In this document: piece after piece, positions 6,137-12,434 of the stretch
How positions within the stretch are numbered: position 1 is the first letter of the stretch
Layout: every line of letters starts with the position of its first letter
Source: an uncultured Clostridia bacterium
GTDB lineage: Bacteria > Bacillota > Clostridia > Oscillospirales > Acutalibacteraceae
Direction of reading: 5' to 3'
Length of the DNA: 12,434 nucleotides
NCBI GenBank assembly: GCA_904420155.1
Contig: CAJFUH010000197.1
Span: 1 to 12,434 of the forward strand
The notes under the pieces: generated by a model
The model's database searches: none
Told to the model about the DNA's origin: nothing
The model's input: only the letters and a program-made list of their open reading frames with translations
Translations under genes and position numbers: made by a program

Positions 6137-9100
6137 ATGAAAGAATGGGAAAATCAAAGGGAGGGCGCGCCGAACCCTCCCCATGAGACAACGCAATACT
6201 CACTGGAAAATCTCCTGAATCAAACGCAGGGGGCGCAAACGGCGCAGATCCCCCAGGAAGCTCCGAAACAAGAGGCGGATGGGGAAAACGATCTGAGCGC
6301 ACAAAGAGAAGAAAACTCCGTCCCCGCCGGTCAACAAAAGCGCCCGAGTAAGGAAGCTGAATCATGTGGACCGCTGGACCAGGAAAAACAGAAGAAATGG
6401 ACAGCCCTCTGGAAAGAAAAAAATCCTGTGCGCAGCCTGCGCCGTCGCTGGGAACAGGGCGGCCGGGATGAGGAACCGGACGAGATGGAACTCATTTACG
6501 GCACCCGGTCTATCCTACATCCGGTAGATTCCGGGGAGACCTCCGATAAAGAAGCTATGACCCCGGAATTTGGTTATCTGTTTGAACGGGGCGACGGCTC
6601 GAAAGAGGAGGAAGGCTCCTTGTCCTCGGTTCCGCCCAAGGAAGAACAGCCCGCGCCCCAGTCTACCCAGGAAGAGAAAAAAGGACGGACGGTTCCCGAC
6701 AAGAAACCCGAAGGGCCGGAAAAAATATCCCGGCCTTCTCAAGTGCAAGCGGAGAAGGAGAAACCAGCCGGAAAAAAAGAAGACAAGCAGTCCACCTCCG
6801 GCAAGCCTGCGGAGATTTTTTCGCCGGAAGAGGGGAACCCTGTGATTTCCTCTTTGCAGCCCGCTCAGAAAAAGCCTCAGCCGCCAAAAGAAGGGGGACA
6901 TCCTCATCGTGGAGAAGAAATCCCGGCTCAGAGCTTAGAGAAAAGCAAAGAACAGTCCCCGGCCCCCCGCCCTCCCAAAAAGGCTGAGGAAGGGCAGAAA
7001 AAAGAATCCTCTGAGCAAGGCGGTCGAAAACCCCGGCCGGGGACGCAAGAAAAGAAAAAAGAAGCGCATTCCCATCCGGCAAAGCCGGAATCCCTAAAAA
7101 ATCCGGAACCTGCCCAAAAGGAAAAGGCGGCCGAGGGAAAGAAAGAAAAATTGTCTGGCAGCCGCTATGAAAAACTATTCGGCAAGGCGCAGCCGGCGGC
7201 CGCAAAAGGGCAAAAACAGGACACCCATCTTCCGGAGGAAGGAAACAAAAAGAAAAAAAAGGAAGAGAAGCCCCAAGAGATCTTTACCCATAAGCGGCGG
7301 AAACCTGCGATTGTCCTGGATACGGAAGAGATACAAGAAGCTTTGCAGGACGAATATGAGGAATACCGGCGTTCCCAGAAAAAAGAGTCGGAATTAGTGG
7401 AACCTATCCCGGCCAAAAAACAGAAAAAGAAAAAGGAAAAATCCCCCGAAAAAAAGGACCGTTTTTCTATCTTCGGGGAGAAAGAACCGGAGGAAGAATC
7501 CCCCACGCCGGCGCCCCAGACCCTTCCGGCGCTGGAGGACTATACCAGCCCGGACGACGCCTTTTCTGTAAAAGCCGATCTCATAGACCGGATGCGCTCC
7601 CTTATCCTGCGCACTGTGGTCACCGGGATTATGGCCGCCGTAGGTATTGTGGCCACGGTTATGTTTTCGCTGCCCATCCCGGCGCTTCAGATATTGCACA
7701 CCAACGCCTATTGGTATTTGGCGTTAAACCTCGTCCTATTGGCGGTTTCCGCCGGCGTGTGCTACATCCCCATGAAAGAGGGGATCAAATCCTTACTCCG
7801 CCTGAAAGGCAATGCCGACAGCGCGATTGCTTTTGCCTCGTGGGTAACGCTGCTCCATGGGATAGCGGCCTTTTTCGCCCCTGATGAGTATTTACAAAAA
7901 AATCTCAGCGTTTACGGATGCCTGGCTATGCTGGGGTTATTCCTCAATTCCTGGGGGAAACTTATTATGGTGCGCCGTATTTACGCAAACTTTAAGTTTG
8001 TGGCGTACCCGGAGAAAAAACAGGTGGTAAAAATTGTATCGGACGAATCCTTTGCCGATAAATTGTGCCGCGGTATGGGTTTGGAAAAATCCATTGTGGC
8101 CTATGAAAAGCCGGTGGGCTTTCTCAGCAATTTTTTAAGGCTTTCCTATGAGCCGGACCCCAGCGAAAAGCTGGCGGGCAAGCTGGCTCCCGTGGGGGCG
8201 TTGGCCTCCTTGGCCGTGGCGGCCATGGCGCTATTGATCTTTCAGGATATCCAACCCACGCTGGCGGCGCTGTCCATCAGCGCCTGTATTTGGGTGCCCA
8301 TGTGCTGCGTACCTGCGGTAAACCTCTTTATGAGGGGCGCTTGCAAACGCGCCCTGCGTATGGGGGCCATGCTGGTGGGATATCCTGGGGTGCGCCAGTT
8401 TGCGGATACCAATGCCGTGATCTTAGATGCAGGCCAGCTTTATCCGGGAAAGAACATCGTTCTCCATGGGATCAAAGGGTTCAGCGGGGAACGGATCGAC
8501 CGGGCCATTTTAGAAGCGGGCGCGGTGCTGGCCAAGGCCAAATCGCCTATGGCTTCTACCTTTGACCAGATCATCCAGGGCAAAGGCGAACTGTTTCCCA
8601 AAGTAGACAGCGTTTCTTACGAAGACGAAATGGGCGTGATCGGCTGGGTAGGAGGCCGCCGGGTGCTGGTAGGCAACCGGAAGCTTCTGGAAGAACATGG
8701 GGTCGCCCCTCCGGCACACAGTTTTGAGGAACAGTACCAACAGGATGGCCGGCAAGTCACTTATTTGGCCACCGCAGGAGAGCTGCGGGCGATGTTCGTC
8801 ACCTCCTATATTCCCGATGAAAAGATCATGGCCCAGATGCGGCGCCTGGAATCGGAAGGCGTATGCTTTTTGATCCGCACTTGCGACCCCAATGTGACGG
8901 CGCAGATGGTATCGGATCATTTCCATGTGTATTACCGGTCGGTGCGCATTTTGCCGAACCATTTGTCCCAGGTATTGGAAGAAGAAATGGAGGAGGAAAC
9001 CTCCCGGGCATATCTGGCGATCCGGGGCAGGCGGCCTGCGGTGATGCAGAGGCTATTGCTCTCCTGTATCCGTATTCGCAACAAGATTACATTATCTTTA

Positions 9101-9256
9101 ATGCTGCAAAGTATCGGGGTGGTTTTGGGATTTTTATTGACCTCGTTTTTGATTATCGCATCGGGATTGGCTCAGCTGGGAACCTTGGAAATGCTGATTT
9201 ACACACTCTTTTGGGTATTGGCCGTTTTGATTGTTCCCTGTATCCGTAAGCCTTAA
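6137..9256 (+). CDS. Degenerate P-type-ATPase-like membrane protein with long K/E/P-rich N-terminal tail
   Basis: This 1039-residue protein has a charged low-complexity tail (1-470, probably disordered). Its membrane body has about eight segments: near 490-512, 522-545, 561-581, 589-612, 684-703, 708-731, 984-1008 and 1014-1035. The order matches P1B pumps. V720-P721-M722 stands where CPC is expected and D764, in VILDAGQLY, where the phosphorylated Asp of DKTGT is expected, with the 43-residue Pro-to-Asp spacing of CopA and ZntA. A nucleotide-domain-like GVIGWVGGRRVLVGNRKLL (833-851) is kept. The HP motif reads SP (803-804), TGD reads TCD (915-917), and TGES and GDGxND are absent. It therefore probably does not pump ions; role unknown. 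The ATG follows AGGGGGTG by seven bases, and rlmB ends 13 bases upstream. No frameshift is evident. Confidence 0.85.
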   Translation: MKEWENQREGAPNPPHETTQYSLENLLNQTQGAQTAQIPQEAPKQEADGENDLSAQREENSVPAGQQKRPSKEAESCGPLDQEKQKKWTALWKEKNPVRSLRRRWEQGGRDEEPDEMELIYGTRSILHPVDSGETSDKEAMTPEFGYLFERGDGSKEEEGSLSSVPPKEEQPAPQSTQEEKKGRTVPDKKPEGPEKISRPSQVQAEKEKPAGKKEDKQSTSGKPAEIFSPEEGNPVISSLQPAQKKPQPPKEGGHPHRGEEIPAQSLEKSKEQSPAPRPPKKAEEGQKKESSEQGGRKPRPGTQEKKKEAHSHPAKPESLKNPEPAQKEKAAEGKKEKLSGSRYEKLFGKAQPAAAKGQKQDTHLPEEGNKKKKKEEKPQEIFTHKRRKPAIVLDTEEIQEALQDEYEEYRRSQKKESELVEPIPAKKQKKKKEKSPEKKDRFSIFGEKEPEEESPTPAPQTLPALEDYTSPDDAFSVKADLIDRMRSLILRTVVTGIMAAVGIVATVMFSLPIPALQILHTNAYWYLALNLVLLAVSAGVCYIPMKEGIKSLLRLKGNADSAIAFASWVTLLHGIAAFFAPDEYLQKNLSVYGCLAMLGLFLNSWGKLIMVRRIYANFKFVAYPEKKQVVKIVSDESFADKLCRGMGLEKSIVAYEKPVGFLSNFLRLSYEPDPSEKLAGKLAPVGALASLAVAAMALLIFQDIQPTLAALSISACIWVPMCCVPAVNLFMRGACKRALRMGAMLVGYPGVRQFADTNAVILDAGQLYPGKNIVLHGIKGFSGERIDRAILEAGAVLAKAKSPMASTFDQIIQGKGELFPKVDSVSYEDEMGVIGWVGGRRVLVGNRKLLEEHGVAPPAHSFEEQYQQDGRQVTYLATAGELRAMFVTSYIPDEKIMAQMRRLESEGVCFLIRTCDPNVTAQMVSDHFHVYYRSVRILPNHLSQVLEEEMEEETSRAYLAIRGRRPAVMQRLLLSCIRIRNKITLSLMLQSIGVVLGFLLTSFLIIASGLAQLGTLEMLIYTLFWVLAVLIVPCIRKP

Positions 9257-9302
9257 AGGCTCCCTTTCTTTTATCATCAAAACCACTAGTGGACCTCCTG
9301 TC

Positions 9303-9331
9303 AAAAAAGGTCGCCGGAAGGCGGGCTTTTT
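9303..9331 (+). terminator. Probable terminator of the rlmB operon
   Basis: CGCC-GGAA-GGCG (9312-9323) extends outward, after a wobble and one mismatch, into AAAAA pairing with TTTTT (9303-9308 with 9327-9331). It ends in a T-run about 70 bases past the stop codon. The GC core is short. Confidence 0.5.
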
Positions 9332-9415
9332 GTCGTAACCTGTACGGCTTTCTTCCCCCTGTGCGCTTCCGTGTCCTTTATGGTGGACATTTACGGCCAT
9401 GTTGCAGAAGATATG

Positions 9416-9467
9416 AGAAAGCCCAAAAGCAAGGGTTGTATTTTCCCTTCTTTTGGGCTTTCTTTAT
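9416..9467. terminator. Strong bidirectional terminator
   Basis: A perfect 14-base-pair stem, AGAAAGCCCAAAAG (9416-9429) with CTTTTGGGCTTTCT (9450-9463), contains an inner AAGGG/CCCTT pairing separated by one bulged C. A-rich DNA on the left and TTTATATT on the right allow it to stop transcription from the rlmB operon (plus) and from the XRE gene (minus). Confidence 0.85.
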
Positions 9468-9606
9468 ATTCTTATAAGAGGTAAAACGAGCTTTTCAAAG
9501 AAAAACCTAAAAAACTCAGCATGAAAACGGCTCTTGAGCAAATGTCCATAAAGGCAGTCGCTGTGAGCGCGGACAAGACTTAGAAACATCATACAACCAG
9601 GCGAGC

Positions 9607-9807
9607 TTAATCTTCTCTATACTCAGCTATATCGGAAAGCTTACAATCCAATATGGAACAAAGTTTGTTTAACGTTTGCGTAGTAACCGTGCCGTTGTGC
9701 CGTAGCTTTGCTATTGTTTTCGTGTTAAATCCGTAAGATTCACGCAGCCTATATGTTGAAATGCCTTTCTTTTTCATCGTATCCCAAAGCCTGTTGTAAA
9801 TTATCAT
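9607..9807 (-). CDS. Small XRE/Cro-type helix-turn-helix regulator
   Basis: This 66-residue protein is nearly all one Cro/C1-type DNA-binding domain: TYRLRESYGF (18-27) and TKTIAKLRHNG fit the helix-turn-helix, and TTQTLNKLCSILDCKLSDI is the characteristic following helix pair. It has no partner domain, so it should act as a dimeric repressor or a small modulator. AGGGG lies six bases before the ATG on the minus strand. It stands alone in AT-rich DNA unlike its neighbours, and single-domain regulators of this type are frequent cargo or remnants of mobile elements in Clostridia, which hints at transfer. No toxin, integrase or other partner is visible next to it. The target is unknown; autoregulation of its own AT-rich upstream region is an inference. 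Confidence 0.85.
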   Translation of the reverse strand: MIIYNRLWDTMKKKGISTYRLRESYGFNTKTIAKLRHNGTVTTQTLNKLCSILDCKLSDIAEYRED

Positions 9808-10212
9808 ACGCTTCCCCCTTGATGTCCAATATTATGAGCTATAAAATATCCATATATAAGTAGGCGATAATGTTCATATGGAGAAAAAGGCAGTTTTTCA
9901 TATTCCCCGATATCCTCTAAAAAATCAAAACCATCCGTTTGTGAATTGTTCCAAGGGAAAAAGACAAAGAAAAAAGCCACCAGAAGCAGGAAAACGAAAA
10001 ATCACTAAAAAAGACGTCGTTTTTGGAGAGGAGTAAGGCAGGTGATTAATAGAATGCGTTCAAAGTTGTAAAAATAAATGAAGCCATCAATCAATACCTA
10101 TCTCATGAAACTTGATAGGCTCATTTTCGGTAGTATACTTAACAACAAAAATCTCGCCCGCCTTCTTCAAAAGGCGGGCGATTTTATGATAGAAGCAGAA
10201 TAGGGCTTCCGT
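9808..10212. other. 405-base AT-rich spacer without a recognisable gene
   Basis: Upstream of the XRE gene, this stretch is markedly richer in A and T than the flanking genes. It contains several TATA-like strings that could serve as minus-strand -10 boxes, an imperfect GAAAAA-GGCAG-TTTTTC hairpin near 9884-9900, and a CCTATC/GATAGG inverted repeat near 10098-10120. No protein-coding frame with a ribosome binding site is evident. The nadC terminator occupies the right end. Confidence 0.55.
10144..10185 (-). terminator. Terminator of nadC, possibly bidirectional
   Basis: CGCCCGCCTT (10155-10164) pairs perfectly with AAGGCGGGCG (10171-10180) around a six-base loop. Read on the minus strand the stem is followed by AGATTTTTGTT, a good U-tract about 30 bases past the nadC stop. 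ATTTT on the plus-strand side gives weaker function in the other direction. Confidence 0.85.
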
Positions 10213-11058
10213 TTATTTTTCCAAATTGATTTTCATGGAAATATCGAATGCTTTTACCGAATGGGTCAGCGCCCCAATGGATATGATATCCACGCCGGTC
10301 TCCGCCACCGCGCGCAGCGTCTCCTTGGTAATCCCGCCGGAAGCCTCCAACAGCGCCTTGCCGTCTGTGATCCGGACGGCCTCTTTCATGGTTTCCGGGC
10401 TCATGTTGTCCAGCATGATAATGTCGGCCTTCGCCGCCAGGGCTTCTTTGAGTTCCTCCAGGTCCCGGGTCTCTACCTCGATTTTTACCATATGGCCCAG
10501 CTTTGCCCGCAAAGATGTGATGGCTTTGGTAATCCCGCCGCCCGCGTCGATGTGGTTATCCTTCAGCATGGCGGCGTCGGACAGGTTATAGCGGTGGTTT
10601 TTCCCCCCGCCGCATACCACCGCGTATTTTTGCAGGGGACGCAGCCCGGGCAGGGTCTTGCGGGTGTCCACGATAGAGGCGTTTGTTCCCTTTACCAGAT
10701 CCACCGCTTCCCGGGTGGCGGTGGCGATCCCGGACATATGCTGGATCAAGTTCAAGGCGGTGCGTTCGCCTTTCAGCAGTTCCCGGGTTTTTCCGGAAAG
10801 CTCCGCGATGATATCGCCTGGTTTTAACATGTCCCCGTCCTTCTTATGAAGGACCGCCTGGAATGTGGGATCCAGCAGTTCAAATACCCGCATGCTTACT
10901 TCCAGGCCGCACAGCACGCCTTCCGCCTTGGATACAAAATAGGCGGCGCCTGTCTGCCCTTCCGGGATCAGGTAATCGGAAGTGACGTCCAGATAATGGA
11001 TATCCTCCTGAATGGCCCGCTTAATGAGATCGTCTACATAAAATGTGTTGAGCTGCAT
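10213..11058 (-). CDS. nadC: Nicotinate-nucleotide pyrophosphorylase (carboxylating), quinolinate phosphoribosyltransferase
   Basis: This 281-residue cytosolic enzyme condenses quinolinate with PRPP to give nicotinate mononucleotide, CO2 and pyrophosphate, the step where de novo NAD synthesis meets the common pathway. Signature segments are all present: DVTSDYLIP (24-32), GERTALNLIQHMSGIAT (97-113), DTRKTLPGLRPLQKYAV (131-147), GGGKNHRYNLSD (150-161), KDNH (166-169), EVE (194-196), LDNM (216-219), EASGGI (238-243) and SIGALTHS (260-267). Length is normal. AAGGA sits eight bases before the minus-strand ATG. nadA and nadB, its usual operon partners, do not lie beside it here. It is a single-gene unit with its own terminator, divergent from a GNAT gene. 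No NAD-related riboswitch or clear promoter was recognised upstream. Confidence 0.95.
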   Translation of the reverse strand: MQLNTFYVDDLIKRAIQEDIHYLDVTSDYLIPEGQTGAAYFVSKAEGVLCGLEVSMRVFELLDPTFQAVLHKKDGDMLKPGDIIAELSGKTRELLKGERTALNLIQHMSGIATATREAVDLVKGTNASIVDTRKTLPGLRPLQKYAVVCGGGKNHRYNLSDAAMLKDNHIDAGGGITKAITSLRAKLGHMVKIEVETRDLEELKEALAAKADIIMLDNMSPETMKEAVRITDGKALLEASGGITKETLRAVAETGVDIISIGALTHSVKAFDISMKINLEK

Positions 11059-11095
11059 ACAGATTTTCCTTTCTGATTGAAAAATGAAAGATTCC

Positions 11096-11124
11096 TTGTC
11101 TGGTTTTTCAAAGCCTTGTATAAT
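11096..11124 (+). promoter_or_regulatory. Sigma-A-type promoter for the GNAT gene
   Basis: TTGTCT (11096-11101) and TATAAT (11119-11124) are separated by exactly 17 bases. Four of six -35 bases and all six -10 bases fit the consensus. It lies in the 141-base divergent spacer between nadC and the acetyltransferase and gives a leader of about 70 bases. Confidence 0.8.
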
Positions 11125-11199
11125 GGAAGCAAAGGAGAAACCCCTTGCCGTTTATAAAGATCGGAAATATGGTTGTTATGATAGAGGAGGAAAAACATC

Positions 11200-11697
11200 G
11201 TGGAAGTGGAAATCAAAGCCTATACCTCGGCGGATTGCCCCCAGGCCGCCGCCCTGTGGAATCAAATTGTGGAACAGGGGGACAGCTTTCCCGGGGAGCA
11301 GCCCCTGGCTTTGCCGGAGGCAGACGCTTTTTTCCGTGCCCAGACGTTTACCGGATGTGCCTGGCTGAACGGCGCGCTGGCGGGTCTTTATATCCTGCAT
11401 CCCAATAACATCGGCCGGTGCGCCCACATCTCCAACGCCTCGTATGCGGTGGACCGCGCGATACGCGGAAAAGGCGTGGGGCGGCAGCTGGTGCTTCATT
11501 CCCTCAGGCAGGCGGCGGAAAGCGGGTTTACCGGCCTACAGTTTAACGCCGTGGTGTGCACCAACCAGGCGGCCGTCCATCTCTATGAGCAGTTGGGCTT
11601 TGTCCGCGTCGGGACAATTCCCGGCGGCTATCGCTACCGCGACGGAAGCCTAAAGGATATTTATATTTATTATCACGATACCCCTGCCCGGGTATAA
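11200..11697 (+). CDS. GNAT-family N-acetyltransferase
   Basis: This 165-residue enzyme should transfer an acetyl group from acetyl-CoA to an amine; the substrate cannot be told from sequence. The acetyl-CoA loop is RGKGVG (89-94) at the start of motif A, after the strand ISNASYAVDRAI. Motif B follows as TNQAAVHLYEQLGF (121-134), with the usual Asn (N122) and Tyr (Y129). The C terminus GYRYRDGSLKDIYIYY is typical of the RimI-like and ribosomal-type group. The start is a GTG at 11200, chosen for GAGGAGG nine bases upstream. A TTG at 11145, behind AAAGGAG, opens another frame that runs out of register and looks like a shadow. It is expressed from its own near-consensus promoter, divergent from nadC. 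No functional link with nadC is evident. Confidence 0.9.
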   Translation: MEVEIKAYTSADCPQAAALWNQIVEQGDSFPGEQPLALPEADAFFRAQTFTGCAWLNGALAGLYILHPNNIGRCAHISNASYAVDRAIRGKGVGRQLVLHSLRQAAESGFTGLQFNAVVCTNQAAVHLYEQLGFVRVGTIPGGYRYRDGSLKDIYIYYHDTPARV

Positions 11698-11723
11698 GAA
11701 AAGGGCCTCTTCCTCCAAAGCAG

Positions 11724-11752
11724 TTGCCTTTTGCCTTTGCTTTTCTTATAAT
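11724..11752 (+). promoter_or_regulatory. Sigma-A-type promoter for the SseB-like gene
   Basis: TTGCCT (11724-11729) and a perfect TATAAT (11747-11752) are separated by 17 bases. Transcription should start near 11759, giving a leader of about 40 bases. The -35 box overlaps CAAAG...CTTTG inverted repeats that could also serve as a weak end for the preceding gene. Confidence 0.8.
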
Positions 11753-11798
11753 AAGGGGGAGTAGAAAATTATGACGGAACGTCAAAAGGAGAATTACT

Positions 11799-12221
11799 AT
11801 GCCAATAGAAGGAAACGCTATCCAAAACCCTGATTTGGTACGGGCTATGGACCTGTTCCTGGTCAGCAAATCCGAACTCAACGGAAAACGGCTGAGCAAA
11901 GAATTGAACCGCGCCACTTTTCTGGTGCCCATCTCCCTGCCGGAAGGGGCGCCCACCGACCATTTGGAGGAAACCCTCAAAGATATGGAAATCCGTTACC
12001 TGATGCTGGATCAGAAGAGCACCGGCAAGTCGTTCTTAATGGCCTTTACCGACCGGGAGGAAATGAAAAAATGGAACGAGGAAGAAGTGCCGGCAATTTT
12101 CTGCCCGTTTTCCTCTTTGCAGAAAATCGTCCTGAAACACGCGGATCAATGCAGCGGCGTGGTCATCAATCCCTTTCATCAGAGCATTGTGTTCACCGCT
12201 CAAAATATCCAGCTTCCCTGA
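11799..12221 (+). CDS. SseB-like N-terminal-domain protein
   Basis: This 140-residue protein resembles the SseB N-terminal domain. The match lies in ATFLVPISLP, a central variable stretch, and SFLMAFTDREEMKKWNEE, followed by CPFSSLQKIVLKHADQCSGVVINPF. SseB was named for altered serine sensitivity in E. coli when overproduced; the biochemical role is unsettled, and here the domain stands alone. There is no signal peptide or membrane segment, so it should be cytosolic. AAAAGGAG lies seven bases before ATG 11799, which fixes the start. A 20-codon frame starting at ATG 11771 overlaps the start, but the predicted transcript begins too close to it for a ribosome binding site. It is a single-gene unit between a near-consensus promoter and a strong terminator. 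Family call is from recalled motifs. Confidence 0.78.
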   Translation: MPIEGNAIQNPDLVRAMDLFLVSKSELNGKRLSKELNRATFLVPISLPEGAPTDHLEETLKDMEIRYLMLDQKSTGKSFLMAFTDREEMKKWNEEEVPAIFCPFSSLQKIVLKHADQCSGVVINPFHQSIVFTAQNIQLP

Positions 12222-12251
12222 CCGGTATCCTGCATAACAGATGCAGCTAAG

Positions 12252-12292
12252 AGAGAAGGGGCGGGCGTTTTGCCCGCCCCTTCTCTTTATTT
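12252..12292 (+). terminator. Very strong terminator after the SseB-like gene
   Basis: A perfect 15-base-pair G/C-rich stem, AGAGAAGGGGCGGGC (12252-12266) with GCCCGCCCCTTCTCT (12272-12286), closes a GTTTT loop and is followed by TTATTT. It lies 30 bases after the stop codon. Confidence 0.95.
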
Positions 12293-12348
12293 GTCCGGAA
12301 ATGGTGTGTGTTTCCAGTCAGTTGGTCGGGAACAGCCGGCCCGGAGGT

Positions 12349-12434
12349 TGGGGAACCCCTCGCTAGGGTTCCCCACGGCCAAACCGTCCCCCGGACGGTT
12401 TGGCCTCCCCTCCTGAGCTTTTGGGATGATTGGG
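12349..12434 (+). repeat. Dispersed hairpin repeat, copy 2 (cut by window end)
   Basis: TGGGGAACCC / GGGTTCCCCA around CTCGCTA (12349-12375) is identical to copy 1. The second hairpin is longer here, GGCCAAACCGTCC / GGACGGTTTGGCC (12377-12389 with 12393-12405), with loop CCC instead of AAT. After GAGCTT at 12420 the two copies diverge. It has the same orientation as copy 1 and also lies in a spacer, beyond the terminator of the preceding gene. Confidence 0.85.

Larger units (their letters stand above)
9257..9606. other. 350-base spacer between the P-type-like gene and the XRE gene
   Basis: It holds two terminators (9303-9331 and 9416-9467) and otherwise no recognisable gene. A 20-codon frame at 9521-9583 lacks a ribosome binding site. 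The 17-base string starting CTTTTCAAAG at 9491-9507 differs at one base from 2510-2526 in the tandem repeat array, which may be chance or a decayed repeat fragment. Confidence 0.6.

Noticed and set aside
6570..6845. Basic open frame within the tail-coding region of the P-type-like gene
   Set aside because: It arises from A/G-rich codons for Lys and Glu read in another frame; the main frame is continuous for 1039 codons.
9521..9583. 20-codon frame ATG AAA ACG ... TAG in the spacer after the bidirectional terminator
   Set aside because: No ribosome binding site, no promoter nearby and no recognisable product.
11145..11408. TTG-started frame with AAAGGAG upstream overlapping the GNAT gene
   Set aside because: It overlaps the GNAT coding sequence out of frame, and its Gly/Arg-rich product has the look of a shadow frame; a regulatory leader cannot be fully excluded.
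11771..11833. 20-codon basic leader peptide overlapping the SseB-like start
   Set aside because: The predicted transcription start near 11759 leaves only about 12 bases before this ATG and removes the AAGGGGGAG that would be its ribosome binding site.

Overview
The window looks like chromosomal DNA from a low-to-mid GC Gram-positive anaerobe of the class Clostridia, probably a gut Oscillospirales/Ruminococcaceae-type organism. This is an inference from strong AGGAGG-type ribosome binding sites, sigma-A-like promoters with extended -10 elements, the protein families present, and short intergenic spacers rich in hairpins. No rRNA, tRNA, CRISPR array or transposase gene was seen.

Layout. (1) 3-2161: an OmpR-type response regulator and its HAMP histidine kinase, nearly abutting. 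(2) 2162-2672: a 511-base gene-free spacer filled by a hairpin-rich repeat; its first ~72 bases recur at the right edge of the window (12349-12434), and its distal part is a ~92-base degenerate tandem repeat that ends just before the next start codon. (3) 2673-4289: a membrane-anchored HtrA/DegP-type serine protease, closed by a strong terminator. (4) 4542-5123: a DUF6512-like membrane protein preceded by structured leader DNA. (5) 5217-9256: a clear promoter drives rlmB (23S rRNA 2'-O-methyltransferase) and, 13 bases later, a 1039-residue protein with a ~470-residue K/E/P-rich tail and a P-type-ATPase-shaped membrane body whose catalytic motifs are almost all gone. (6) 9257-10143: two terminators, then an AT-rich patch with a lone small XRE-type regulator on the minus strand. 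(7) 10144-11697: nadC (minus) divergent from a GNAT acetyltransferase (plus) with a near-consensus promoter. (8) 11724-12286: promoter, SseB-like gene and strong terminator, followed by the second copy of the repeat.

How it fits together. The two-component pair next to an HtrA protease resembles the CssRS/HtrA envelope-stress layout of Bacillus, here separated by the repeat. rlmB and nadC are housekeeping genes. The most unusual object is the pseudo-P-type ATPase. The spacing between the proline of its transmembrane metal-site position and the aspartate at the phosphorylation position (43 residues) matches that of copper and zinc P1B pumps, yet the CPC cysteines, DKTGT, TGD, HP and GDGxND motifs are replaced or deleted. 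This suggests a P-type ATPase fold reused for a non-pumping role, with a long cytosolic tail carrying recurrent aromatic micro-motifs. The hairpin repeat family is the second most interesting signal.
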